A stretch of DNA of 64,000 nt from assembly GCF_000349325.1 (NCBI RefSeq), contig NC_020504.1, forward strand, positions 2,514,053-2,578,052, read 5' to 3'. Below, piece after piece: positions 34,251 through 46,177 of the stretch. The notes below the pieces were generated by a model. It was given only the letters and a program-made list of their open reading frames with translations, made no database searches and was not told the DNA's origin. Each line of letters begins with the position of its first letter. The stretch's first letter is position 1. A program made the translations under genes and the position numbers. This DNA comes from Streptomyces davaonensis JCM 4913 (GTDB lineage Bacteria > Actinomycetota > Actinomycetes > Streptomycetales > Streptomycetaceae).

Positions 34251-35996
34251 GTGCAGTTCGAGGTGTGGGCACCGCAGGCCGGCCGAGTGACGCTCCATCA
34301 CGGGGACGCCACGCGCGCGTTGGAGCGCGATCCGGAGCGAGAGGGCTGGTGGCAGGGGGAGGCGGAGGCGGCGGACGGCACCCGTTACGGCTACGCGCTG
34401 GACGACGGGCCGGTGCTGCCGGACCCGCGTTCGCGCCGTCAGCCCGACGGACCGGACGGACGCAGCGCGGTCGTGGAGCACGGCGCCCACTCCTGGCGCA
34501 TCGCGTGGGCCGGGCGTCCGCTGCCGGGCGCGGTGCTGTACGAGCTGCATGTGGGGACGTACACCTCCGAGGGCACGCTGGACGCGGCGGCCGAGCGGCT
34601 CGGGCACCTGGTCGAACTGGGCATCACGCACGTCGAGTTGATGCCCCTGTGTCCCTTCCCCGGCCGGCACGGCTGGGGGTACGAGGGGGTCTCGCTGTGG
34701 GCGGTGCACGAGCCGTACGGCGGCCCCGCGGCGCTGAAACGGTTTGTCGACCGGGCGCATGAACTCGGGCTCGGGGTCGTCCTCGACGTGGTGCACAACC
34801 ACCTCGGCCCGTCGGGCAACTACCTGCCGGTCTTCGGGCCGTACTTCACCGAGACCCATCACACCCCGTGGGGAGCGGCCGTCAACCTGGACGCGCCCGG
34901 CTCCGACGAGGTGCGGGACTACTTCGTGGGCAGCGCGCTGGCGTGGCTGCGCGACTACCGGATCGACGGGCTGCGTCTGGACGCGGTGCACGCGCTGCGG
35001 GACACGCGCGCGTGCCACTTCCTGGAGGAGCTGTCGACGGCGGTGGACGCCCTGGCGGCAGAGCTGGACCGGCCGCTGTTCCTGATCGCCGAGTCGGACC
35101 TGAACGACCCGCGGATCATCACCCCGCGCGGGGAGGGCGGCCTCGGGATCCAGGCGCAATGGAACGACGACTTCCACCACGCCCTGCACACCGCGCTGAC
35201 CGGCGAGTCCCAGGGCTACTACGAAGACTTCGCGCGCTCCCCCTTCGCCGCGCTGGCCAAGACGCTCACCGGCGGTTACTTCCACGACGGCAGCTATTCC
35301 GCCTTCCGGGGCAGGCACCACGGGCGGGCGCTGAACCGGGCGCGGGTGGCGGGGCACCGGCTGCTGGGCTACAGCCAGACCCACGACCAGGTCGGCAACC
35401 GCGCCCAGGGCGACCGGCTCGCCGCCACGCTCTCCCCCGGCCTGCTGGCCTGCGCGGCCACGCTGACCCTGACCGCGCCCTTCACGCCGATGCTGTTCAT
35501 GGGCGAGGAGTGGGCGGCGGGCACGCCCTGGCAGTTCTTCACCGACCACACCGACCCCGAACTCGCCGAGGCGGTACGGCGGGGCAGACGCCGGGAGTTC
35601 GCCGCGCACGGGTGGGCCGAGGAGGACGTACCCGACCCGCAGGACCCGGCGACCCGGGACCGCTCCTGCCTGGACTGGTCCGAGCCGGACCGCGAGCCCC
35701 ACGCGCGCGTGCTGGCCTGGTACCGGCAACTCATCGCACTGCGCCACGAACAGCCCGACCTCACCGACCCCGACCTCGCCGACACCAAGGTGGCCTACGA
35801 CGAAGGGCAGCGCTGGCTCGCCTTCCGACGCGGGGACGTCCGAGTGGCCGTCAACCTCGGCAAGGAACCGGCCGAGATCCCCCTGGGCCCGCGCCACGCA
35901 CGCGTACTGGCCGCGTGGGAGCCTGTGCAGGCCCCCGGCACGGACGGTGTGCTGCACCTGCCCGGGGAGTCGGGTGTGGTGCTGCTTCAGGAGTGA
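34251..35996 (+). CDS. treZ: Malto-oligosyltrehalose trehalohydrolase TreZ
   Basis: 581 residues from a GTG start preceded by GAAGGGGAA. An N-terminal beta domain (FEVWAPQAGRVTLHHG) is followed by a GH13 barrel: HVELMPLCPFPGRHGWGYEGV, LDVVHNHLGPSGNYLP, LRLDAVHAL (nucleophile), IAESDLNDPR (acid) and GYSQTHDQVGN (third carboxylate). It cleaves the alpha-1,4 bond next to the trehalose unit made by TreY, releasing free trehalose as a storage and stress sugar. Length is normal. It is separated from treY by the peptidase and FHA genes, whereas treY and treZ are often adjacent. Confidence 0.95.
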   Translation: MQFEVWAPQAGRVTLHHGDATRALERDPEREGWWQGEAEAADGTRYGYALDDGPVLPDPRSRRQPDGPDGRSAVVEHGAHSWRIAWAGRPLPGAVLYELHVGTYTSEGTLDAAAERLGHLVELGITHVELMPLCPFPGRHGWGYEGVSLWAVHEPYGGPAALKRFVDRAHELGLGVVLDVVHNHLGPSGNYLPVFGPYFTETHHTPWGAAVNLDAPGSDEVRDYFVGSALAWLRDYRIDGLRLDAVHALRDTRACHFLEELSTAVDALAAELDRPLFLIAESDLNDPRIITPRGEGGLGIQAQWNDDFHHALHTALTGESQGYYEDFARSPFAALAKTLTGGYFHDGSYSAFRGRHHGRALNRARVAGHRLLGYSQTHDQVGNRAQGDRLAATLSPGLLACAATLTLTAPFTPMLFMGEEWAAGTPWQFFTDHTDPELAEAVRRGRRREFAAHGWAEEDVPDPQDPATRDRSCLDWSEPDREPHARVLAWYRQLIALRHEQPDLTDPDLADTKVAYDEGQRWLAFRRGDVRVAVNLGKEPAEIPLGPRHARVLAAWEPVQAPGTDGVLHLPGESGVVLLQE

Positions 35997-36037
35997 GCCG
36001 GGCGGCGGGCGCCGGGCCGGAGCTGTGGCACGGCCGC

Positions 36038-36985
36038 TCAGGACTCGCCGTCCGCATCGCCGTCCTCGCGCAGCTCGGTCACGCGTTCCAGCAGGATCGG
36101 TTCCCAGGCCAGGTCGAGTTGGCGTTGCAGTTCCGGGAGCGGGGTGCGGGTGGTGGCGTTGAGGGCCTCGGCCAGGTTGAGGACCGTGTCGCAGCGGGCC
36201 AGCCACAGGCCGCGCAGGCAGGGGCGGGCGCCGTAGCCGGCCAGGGTGGCGGCTCGGACGGCGGCCGGGGAGCCGACGGCGCGGGCCAGCCCGGCGATGT
36301 CCTCGGCGGGGTCGCCGACGACCGTGTCGGTCCAGCCGAGGACGCCGCGGACCCGGCCGTCGGCGCTCACCACGAGGTGCTCGCCGGTCAGGCCGTGGTG
36401 GACGAGGACGGCGCTGCCGGGCTGGGCGGCGAGCTGGACCGCGGCCGGCTGGGTGAGCTGGTGCATGCGGGCGGCGTCGAACTCGTCGGCAGCGGCGAGG
36501 CGTCCGGCGGCGCGCTCGGCGCTGCGGCGCAACGCCTCCAGGGAGCGCGGGCCGGTGCGCGGCACCCCGAGGGACTCGGCCTGCCGGACGGGCACCTCGC
36601 GCAGCCCGGTGAGCAGTCCGGCGAGGTCGGCCTCGCCGACGGCGGACACGTCGTGCACCTCGGCCGAGCCGCCGGGCACCTTCGTGTCCAGGGTGTAGCT
36701 CAGTCCGGGCGCCCATTCGCCGTGCGCGACGCTCGTCGGCACGGCGACCGGGACATGGCCGCGCACGAGATCGCGCAGCCGCAGCTCGCGGCGCTGCCGG
36801 ACTGCCCCCTCGCGGTCGGGGGCGAGCCGCAGCACATGGCGGGCGCCGACCCACCACGTCACGGCCTCGCCGCCCGCGGCGACGGGCCGGACCTCGGGTC
36901 CTGCGGTGTCGTCCGCGCCCTCCTTGAGCAGGGAACGGACGAGTCTGCGGACGGTGTCCGCGGTGGGTGTCGGTGCCTGGGTCAT
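36038..36985 (-). CDS. APH-family phosphotransferase-like protein, divergent catalytic loop
   Basis: 315 residues. The N-lobe (VRPVAAGGEAVTWWVGARHVLRLAP) and C-lobe layout are those of aminoglycoside/homoserine phosphotransferase-like kinases. The catalytic loop reads LVHHGLTGEHLVV, so the usual HGD-x4-N is changed (Asp to Leu and Asn to His), and the metal motif is LGWTDTVVGDP with Trp-Thr-Asp. Loss of the catalytic aspartate suggests it may not be a phosphotransferase and could be a binding or regulatory protein. It converges on treZ. Substrate unknown. Confidence 0.68.
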   Translation of the reverse strand: MTQAPTPTADTVRRLVRSLLKEGADDTAGPEVRPVAAGGEAVTWWVGARHVLRLAPDREGAVRQRRELRLRDLVRGHVPVAVPTSVAHGEWAPGLSYTLDTKVPGGSAEVHDVSAVGEADLAGLLTGLREVPVRQAESLGVPRTGPRSLEALRRSAERAAGRLAAADEFDAARMHQLTQPAAVQLAAQPGSAVLVHHGLTGEHLVVSADGRVRGVLGWTDTVVGDPAEDIAGLARAVGSPAAVRAATLAGYGARPCLRGLWLARCDTVLNLAEALNATTRTPLPELQRQLDLAWEPILLERVTELREDGDADGES

Positions 36986-37037
36986 GGGTCGCGCCGTTGG
37001 TCGCTGGAGGGGGTGCCGGGACTGCTGAGGGGCTGTA

Positions 37038-38165
37038 TCAGTCCACTATGACCATGTCGCGGGTGGTCTCGTTGAGGCGTCGGCCGCCGTCCTCGGTGAC
37101 CGTGACGATGTCCTCGATCCGCACCCCGAACCGCCCGGGCAGATAGATGCCGGGCTCCACCGAGAAACACATCCCGGGCACCAGGGGCTGTTCCTCGCCC
37201 TCGATCATGTACGGCGGCTCATGGGTGGTGACGCCGATGCCGTGCCCGGTGCGGTGGATGAAGTACTCGCCGTACCCGGCGTCCGTGATCACCGCACGGG
37301 CGACCCGGTCGACCTCCTGGCACGCCACGCCGGGCCGTACCGCGCGGAAGCCCGCCTCCTGGGCCTCGCGCACGATGTCGTGCACCCGGCGCTCCTCCTC
37401 GGTGGGCTCCCCGACATGGACGGTGCGGGAGGTGTCGGAGCCGTAGCCGCCGAGCAGGCCGCCGAAGTCGAGGACGACCATGTCGCCGCGTTCGATGACC
37501 CGGTCGCCCGCCTCGTGGTGCGGGTTGGCGCCGTTCGGGCCGGAGGCGACGATGGTGAAGTCGACGGTGCTGTGGCCGTGCTCGCGCAGCAGCCGGGCCA
37601 GGTCCGCGGCGACCTCGGACTCGTGGCGGCCGGCGAAGGGAACCTTCCGGATCTCCTCGAACGTTGCGTCAGCAGCCGCGCCCGCGGCTGCCAGCCGCTC
37701 CAGTTCCGCCGCGTCCTTGACCGCGCGGAGCATCGGAAGCGCCTCGGTGAGAGAGGCGTAGGACGAGCCGGGCAGGGTGTGGGAGAGGCGCAGCAGATGC
37801 ATGGCCCAGGCGTTGTCGCTGATGCCGAACCGGCCGCCGGAGTCCACGAGGGCGGCGGTGGCGGCGTAGGGGTCCTTGCCGTCGGTCCAGTCGCGCAGGG
37901 TCAGCGCGGCAGCTCCGGCCGCCTTGGCGGCGTCGGGGGCCTCCAGCGCGGGGACGATCAGGGCGGGGTCCTGGCCGGGGACGAGGACGAGCAGGGTGAG
38001 CCGTTCGGTGATGGCCGTGGGCGCGTAGCCGGTGAGCCAGACCAGGTCGGGGCCGGGGGCGACGAGGAGCCCGGCGAGACCGGCGTCGGCGGCCGCCCGC
38101 GCGGCGCGCTCCATACGGGCGCGGTAGTCGTCGGCGGTGAAGGGGGCGGGCGTACGGGCGATCAT
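37038..38165 (-). CDS. M24-family Xaa-Pro dipeptidase
   Basis: 375 residues from the ATG at 38165, with GGGAGG five bases before it; starts further upstream lack this. A creatinase-like N-terminal domain (PGPDLVWLTGY) precedes the pita-bread catalytic domain with its five metal ligands: LDFGGLLGGYGSDTSRT (two Asp), HRTGHGIG (His), SVEPGIYL (Glu) and VRIEDIV (Glu). It is a dinuclear metal peptidase that cleaves dipeptides with C-terminal proline, recycling peptides in the cytosol. Domain order and length are standard. Confidence 0.9.
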   Translation of the reverse strand: MIARTPAPFTADDYRARMERAARAAADAGLAGLLVAPGPDLVWLTGYAPTAITERLTLLVLVPGQDPALIVPALEAPDAAKAAGAAALTLRDWTDGKDPYAATAALVDSGGRFGISDNAWAMHLLRLSHTLPGSSYASLTEALPMLRAVKDAAELERLAAAGAAADATFEEIRKVPFAGRHESEVAADLARLLREHGHSTVDFTIVASGPNGANPHHEAGDRVIERGDMVVLDFGGLLGGYGSDTSRTVHVGEPTEEERRVHDIVREAQEAGFRAVRPGVACQEVDRVARAVITDAGYGEYFIHRTGHGIGVTTHEPPYMIEGEEQPLVPGMCFSVEPGIYLPGRFGVRIEDIVTVTEDGGRRLNETTRDMVIVD

Positions 38166-38260
38166 CCGGGCCTCCCTGGGCGCGGTGAAGGTGACTACGG
38201 GCAGCATCCTGCCCGGACGGCGGGGGCGGCGCGAGCCGGTCGGCACTGTTGCCCGGCCTC

Positions 38261-38893
38261 TCAGCCGTCCAGGGCCATGCGGACGCCGAGGAGCAGCAGG
38301 ACGCCTCCGGACACCTGTTCAAGGCGTCGGCGCACTCCCGCGCGGGACAGCAGGCTCTTCATCCGGCCGACGAACCACACGTACAGGCCGTAGTAGCCGA
38401 CCTCGTAGACCGCCCAGAGCGCGGCGAGGCCCACCATGGCCGGCAGGTGCGGGGCTCCGTCGGGGACGAACTGCGGCAGGAAGGACAGGGCGAAGACGGC
38501 CGCCTTGGGGTTGGCGAGATTGAGCAGCAGCCCCGCGCGGTAGGACGCCCAGCCGCTGCGGACTCCGTCCGGCGCGGCCTCGTCCTCGGGTTCCTTCCTG
38601 GTGCGGCGGGCCGCTCGCAGGGTCTGGACGCCGAAGCCGACCAGGACGACCGCGCCGACGACCCGCATCACGTCGTACGCCGGCTCGGAGGCCGTGAGCA
38701 GGGCGGTGAGGCCGAAGGCGGCGACCACGCCCCAGACGAAGACGCCGGTCTCGTTGCCGAGCACGGTCAGGAAGCCGGAGCGGCGGCTGTGCAGGGACTG
38801 CCGGATGATCAGGACGGTGCTGGGTCCCGGCGAGGCGGCCACCAGGGTGCAGGCGCCGAGGAAGGCGACGAGAGTGGTCAGCATGGGGGTCAT
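38261..38893 (-). CDS. LysE/RhtB-family amino-acid exporter
   Basis: 210 residues from the ATG at 38893; a GTG nine bases earlier is possible. The signature SPGPSTVLIIRQSL near residue 25, GNETGVFVWGV and NLANPKAAVFALSFLPQF identify the LysE/RhtB group, with five or six transmembrane helices. Such proteins export amino acids and related metabolites. A LysR-family gene lies about 0.8 kb upstream beyond the PDZ gene, but not in the divergent position typical of LysG-LysE. Substrate cannot be predicted. Confidence 0.88.
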   Translation of the reverse strand: MTPMLTTLVAFLGACTLVAASPGPSTVLIIRQSLHSRRSGFLTVLGNETGVFVWGVVAAFGLTALLTASEPAYDVMRVVGAVVLVGFGVQTLRAARRTRKEPEDEAAPDGVRSGWASYRAGLLLNLANPKAAVFALSFLPQFVPDGAPHLPAMVGLAALWAVYEVGYYGLYVWFVGRMKSLLSRAGVRRRLEQVSGGVLLLLGVRMALDG

Positions 38894-38964
38894 GGTGGCC
38901 ACATCGTGCCGGTGGGGACAGTGGTTTTACTGGACTGGTCAAGTGACCGTCCTCGCCGGACCGG

Positions 38965-39576
38965 TCAGGTGACGACGCCGGGGACGACCGTGAGCTGCTG
39001 GTAGCCGCCGCTCTCATGACGCACGGTCAGGGTGACCTCGCTGCCGGGCTCGGCGTCGGCCACCGCGCGGGCGAGGTCGGCGGCGGTGTCGATCCGGGTC
39101 CTGCCGAAGACGAGGAGGACGTCGCCGCGGACCAGGCCCGCCGAGTAGCCGGGGCCGGGCACATGGACGCCGACGACCCGGGCGCCGGACTTCTCCGCGT
39201 CCACCGCTTCCACGCCGAGGGTCGCGCCGGCTGGCGCGGATTGCGGGCGAGGCGTCGCGGAGGGGGTGGGTCGGGGCCCGACCGAGGTGGTGGGGGCACC
39301 CTGCGCACGGGCGCCCGGCGCCTGCGCCGTCGCTCCCTTTCCGGCCTGCTGGAGTTCGGCGAGTCTGCTCATGCCGATCACGGTGGCGCCGACGGTGCCG
39401 AGGCCCACGCCCGACAGCACCAGGACCGTGCCGACGAACAGCGCGAACAGCAGGGTCATGAGTCGGCGTCCGCGTCGGCGCGCGGCGTGCGGGCGGCGGG
39501 CGGATGCCTTTCGCGTGACGCCACCGGGCTCCTGGCCGCCGGGCATCGGCTTGGGACGCAGCGCGGTGTGTTCCAT
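38965..39576 (-). CDS. Membrane-anchored PDZ-domain protein
   Basis: 203 residues. A basic cytoplasmic tail of about 38 residues (AARRRGRR) leads into one transmembrane helix (LLFALFVGTVLVLSGVGLG), then a Pro/Thr-rich spacer and a C-terminal PDZ domain (LGVEAVDAEKSGARVVGVHV, GPGYSAGLVRGDVLLVFG and DLARAVADAEPGSEVTLTV). The protease domain of HtrA-type proteins is absent, so this should be an extracytoplasmic binding protein. The PDZ part may recognise C-termini of exported proteins. Partner unknown. Confidence 0.85.
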   Translation of the reverse strand: MEHTALRPKPMPGGQEPGGVTRKASARRPHAARRRGRRLMTLLFALFVGTVLVLSGVGLGTVGATVIGMSRLAELQQAGKGATAQAPGARAQGAPTTSVGPRPTPSATPRPQSAPAGATLGVEAVDAEKSGARVVGVHVPGPGYSAGLVRGDVLLVFGRTRIDTAADLARAVADAEPGSEVTLTVRHESGGYQQLTVVPGVVT

Positions 39577-39672
39577 GGATCGCCTCCGGCTGGCGGACTT
39601 CGGTTCGGCTCCGGCTGAGGACTACCCGGAGCGCCGGCGCACGACGTGCCACGAACGAGTGAGACTGACACT

Positions 39673-39708
39673 CGGTCAGAAGCGGAAGCCCGGTCAGAAG
39701 CGGAAGTC
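39673..39708. repeat. Tandem 18-bp repeat
   Basis: Two adjacent 18-bp units (39673-39690 and 39691-39708) beginning CGGTCAGAAGCGGAAG differ by one base, and a truncated third start (CGTCAGG) follows at 39710. It lies just after the LysR stop codon on its transcript, in a non-coding gap. It may reflect slippage or a regulator site. Confidence 0.6.
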
Positions 39709-39711
39709 CCG

Positions 39712-40599
39712 TCAGGACCCGGCGTCCGGCGACCCCTCCCCGGACGTCAGCGCGACCGCCAGCTCCCCTGCCGCGCCCTGGAGCGAGCCCGAGTGCACCA
39801 GTTCCGTGCGGTGGACGAGCCGGGGCTCGGTGACCGGTACGGCGACCCCGCCCGGCACCCCGGTCGCGGCCGGGCGGGGCAGCAGGGTCAGGCCGTGGCC
39901 CGCGACGGCCAGCGCGGTGAGGGCGCGCAGGTCGGTGCCCTCGTAGCGCAGGGCGGGACGGAAGCCGAGGCCGCCGCCCGCCGCGCGGAGTTGGGCCAGC
40001 GGCAGGCCCGCGTCGGGGGCGTCCAGCCAACGGGCGTCGACGAGGTCGCCGAGGCGCAGTCCAGGGCGCCGGGCCAGCGGGTGCGCCGCCGGCAGCAGCA
40101 CGCACACCGGTTCCTCGCCCGCGCCGCGCGTGCTCAGCGGTGCCACGTCGGGCAGCCGCAGCGGATCGCTCGGGGCGGCCAGGCCGTCGACGAGTCCCAG
40201 ATCGGCGCCGCCGGTGGCGACGGCGGCCGGGATCGCGTCCCTGGACAGCACCTTCAGGGTCACCCCGGCGGCCGGGAGCGCGGCGAGGACCCGGGGTCCG
40301 AGGGCGGTCGGCGCGGCGGCGAGGGTCAGCCCGTGGGCGGGCGCGGCGGCGAGGCGTACGACGTCGGCGCGGGCCGCGTCCAGTCGCAGCAGCAGCGGGC
40401 CCGCGTGCTCCAGCAGACGCTCGCCCGCCGAGGTGGGGGCGACCGGGCGGCGGGTGAGGAGCGTGGCGCCGAGGTCCTGTTCGAGGGCCGCGATGTGCTG
40501 GGACACCGCCGACTGGGTGTAGCCGAGTTCGCGGGCGGCCTCGGAGAAGGAGGCTAGGCGGGCAACGGTGACATAGGTGCGCAGCAGATGCGGGTCCAT
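39712..40599 (-). CDS. LysR-family transcriptional regulator
   Basis: 295 residues from the ATG at 40599. The helix-turn-helix reads LASFSEAARELGYTQSAVSQHIAALEQDLG, followed by RRPVAPTSAGERLLEHA and a two-lobed effector domain (VCVLLPAAHPLARRPGL). The gene is divergent from the glutamine-amidotransferase-like gene with 88 bases between the starts. That is the usual layout of a LysR regulator and its target, so it probably controls that gene. The effector is unknown. Confidence 0.88.
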   Translation of the reverse strand: MDPHLLRTYVTVARLASFSEAARELGYTQSAVSQHIAALEQDLGATLLTRRPVAPTSAGERLLEHAGPLLLRLDAARADVVRLAAAPAHGLTLAAAPTALGPRVLAALPAAGVTLKVLSRDAIPAAVATGGADLGLVDGLAAPSDPLRLPDVAPLSTRGAGEEPVCVLLPAAHPLARRPGLRLGDLVDARWLDAPDAGLPLAQLRAAGGGLGFRPALRYEGTDLRALTALAVAGHGLTLLPRPAATGVPGGVAVPVTEPRLVHRTELVHSGSLQGAAGELAVALTSGEGSPDAGS

Positions 40600-40687
40600 G
40601 GCCACCAGCATCGCATCAGCTCTGCTTATCGAGGGTGCAGGAATCATCGTTGGACGTGAACTGGCCGTGGCGCCCAGGATGAACGGC

Positions 40688-41401
40688 ATGACCGAGACCC
40701 TCGCGCGGATCGCCCTGGTCGGCGACCGCTCCCCCAACGTCGTGTCGCACACCCGCATCCCCCTGCTGCTCGACGCCCTCGCCGCCCGCGAGCGGCTGCT
40801 CCTCGACGCGTACTGGATCCCGTCCGAGCAGGCGGGCGAGCCGGGCGCCGTGGACGGCTTCGACGCGGTGTGGGTGGTGCCGGGCAGCCCGTATCGCAGC
40901 GAGGCCGGGGTGCTCGCGGCGATCCGTGTCGCACGGGAGCGGGGCATCCCCTTCCTGGGGACGTGCGGCGGGTTCCAGCACGCACTGCTGGAGTTCGCCC
41001 GTCATGTCTGCGGCCTCACCGGCGTGGCGCACGCGGAGAACGACCCGGACGCCGGGGACCCGCTGATCGAACCGTTGGCCTGTTCGCTGGTGGGCCATGA
41101 GGGTGCGGTCCTCGTCGAGCCGGACTCGCTCGCGCAGTCCGTGATCGGCTCGGAGCGGACGGTCGAGCGGTACTTCTGCGCCTACGGTCCCTCGCGCCAC
41201 CTCGACGCCCTGAGCGGGCACGGCCTGCGCTTCTCCGGGCGCGACGAGGACGGCCACGTCCGGATCGCCGAACTGCCCGGCCACCCCTTCTTCCTGGTCT
41301 CGCTCTTCCAGCCGGAGCTGTCCGGCGACGGTTCGCGCCCGCACCCGATGGTCACGGCGTGGGCCAGGGCCGCCGTGGAACACGCAGGTCAGCGCGTGTG
41401 A
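40688..41401 (+). CDS. CTP synthase C-terminal-related glutamine amidotransferase-like protein
   Basis: 237 residues from ATG 40688 (an ATG at 40679 is equally in frame). The class I amidotransferase fold is clear: RIALVGDRSPNVVSHTRIP, VDGFDAVWVVPGSPY, and the nucleophile elbow PFLGTCGGFQHALLEFAR with Cys. The end reads SLFQPELS, where active glutaminases have His-Pro-Glu; here the histidine is Gln. This subgroup is known as CTP synthase C-terminal region-related proteins, free-standing and without a synthetase domain. Loss of the histidine suggests altered or absent glutaminase activity. Probably regulated by the divergent LysR protein. Confidence 0.75.
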   Translation: MTETLARIALVGDRSPNVVSHTRIPLLLDALAARERLLLDAYWIPSEQAGEPGAVDGFDAVWVVPGSPYRSEAGVLAAIRVARERGIPFLGTCGGFQHALLEFARHVCGLTGVAHAENDPDAGDPLIEPLACSLVGHEGAVLVEPDSLAQSVIGSERTVERYFCAYGPSRHLDALSGHGLRFSGRDEDGHVRIAELPGHPFFLVSLFQPELSGDGSRPHPMVTAWARAAVEHAGQRV

Positions 41402-41475
41402 GGTGGGGGGGGCGAGGCCCGGGTTCGGAGGGCGGGCGCGGCCCGTTGTCAGTGGGGCCTGTTACTTTCTGTGAC

Positions 41476-45175
<3,700 letters not shown>

Positions 45176-45361
45176 CTACCCGGGCCCTGAACGGACATCC
45201 GCAGGGCGGGACATGATCACACCATCGCGTGAATCCGGGACGAACCCGCGAACTCCCCGGAGCCCTTGTGGCGTTCGTCTCCGCGCGCGTGTGGCGGGAC
45301 GTGTACGTCCACCGAACCGCGTGCTCTTGCCGAGGCCGGGCCGGGGCGCCACCGTGTTCGC

Positions 45362-46177
45362 ATGACCTCCTTCACGCTCCCCCATGAGCTGCACGGCGAC
45401 GGTGCCCACAAGGTGTTCGCGGTGCATGGCTGGTTCGCCGACCGGTCCGCGTACGCGAGCGTCCTGCCCGACCTCGACATCACGTCCTTCACCTACGCAC
45501 TGGTCGATCTGCGCGGCTACGGCGAGGCGAAGGACGCGGTCGGCGCGTACTCGACGGCCGAGGCGGCGCAGGATCTGCTGGAGCTGGCCGACCGGCTCGG
45601 CTGGGAGCGGTTCTCGGTGGTGGGGCACTCGATGGGCGGGGCGGTGGCCCAGCGGCTGCTGGCGCTGGCTCCGGGGCGGCTGCGCCGGATCGTGGGTGTG
45701 TCGCCGGTGCCCGCCTCGGGGCTGCCGCTCCCGGCCGACCAGTGGGAGCTGTTCGCGGACGCGGCGCACCTGCCGGAGAACCGCCGGACGATCATCGACT
45801 TCACCACCGGCGGGGTACGGCCCGCGGCCTGGCTGGAGCGCATGGTGGCCCGCTCCCTCGCGGTGAGCGACCCGAAGGCGTTCCGGTCCTGGCTGGACTC
45901 CTGGGCGGGAGAGGACTTCCACGCCGAGGTGGCGGGCGTCCGGGTGCCCGCGCTCGCGGTCGCGGGCCGGCTGGACCCGGCGCTGTCGGCCGCGCTGCTG
46001 CGGGAGACCTGGCGACGCTGGTATCCGTACGGCGAGGTCCGCGAGCTGTCGGGGGCCGGGCACTACGCCATGGACGAGTCCCCGCTGGAGCTGATCCAGG
46101 TGGTGGAGGCCTTCCTCGACGCGGACGACGAGGACGAGGACGAGAGCGGGACCGGGGCCGAGGGCGAGGAGGCGTGA
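45362..46177 (+). CDS. Alpha/beta-fold hydrolase
   Basis: 271 residues from the ATG at 45362. The oxyanion region KVFAVHGWFADRSAYA, nucleophile elbow VVGHSMGGAVAQ (Ser), VAGRLDPALS (Asp) and GAGHYAMDE (His) make a complete catalytic triad. The C-terminus is a run of Asp/Glu residues. The gene overlaps the P450 gene by four bases (GTGA at 46174-46177), so the two enzymes are co-produced and may act on the same metabolite, for example an ester substrate. No signal peptide is present. Substrate unknown. Confidence 0.85.
   Translation: MTSFTLPHELHGDGAHKVFAVHGWFADRSAYASVLPDLDITSFTYALVDLRGYGEAKDAVGAYSTAEAAQDLLELADRLGWERFSVVGHSMGGAVAQRLLALAPGRLRRIVGVSPVPASGLPLPADQWELFADAAHLPENRRTIIDFTTGGVRPAAWLERMVARSLAVSDPKAFRSWLDSWAGEDFHAEVAGVRVPALAVAGRLDPALSAALLRETWRRWYPYGEVRELSGAGHYAMDESPLELIQVVEAFLDADDEDEDESGTGAEGEEA

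Noticed and set aside
34221..36857. 878-codon minus-strand open frame spanning treZ and the APH-like gene
   Set aside because: It crosses two well-supported genes in a non-coding frame and has low-complexity Arg/Ala/Pro composition.
38261..40599. LysE exporter and LysR gene as a LysG-LysE regulatory pair
   Set aside because: They are on the same strand and separated by the PDZ gene; the LysR gene is divergent from the amidotransferase-like gene instead.
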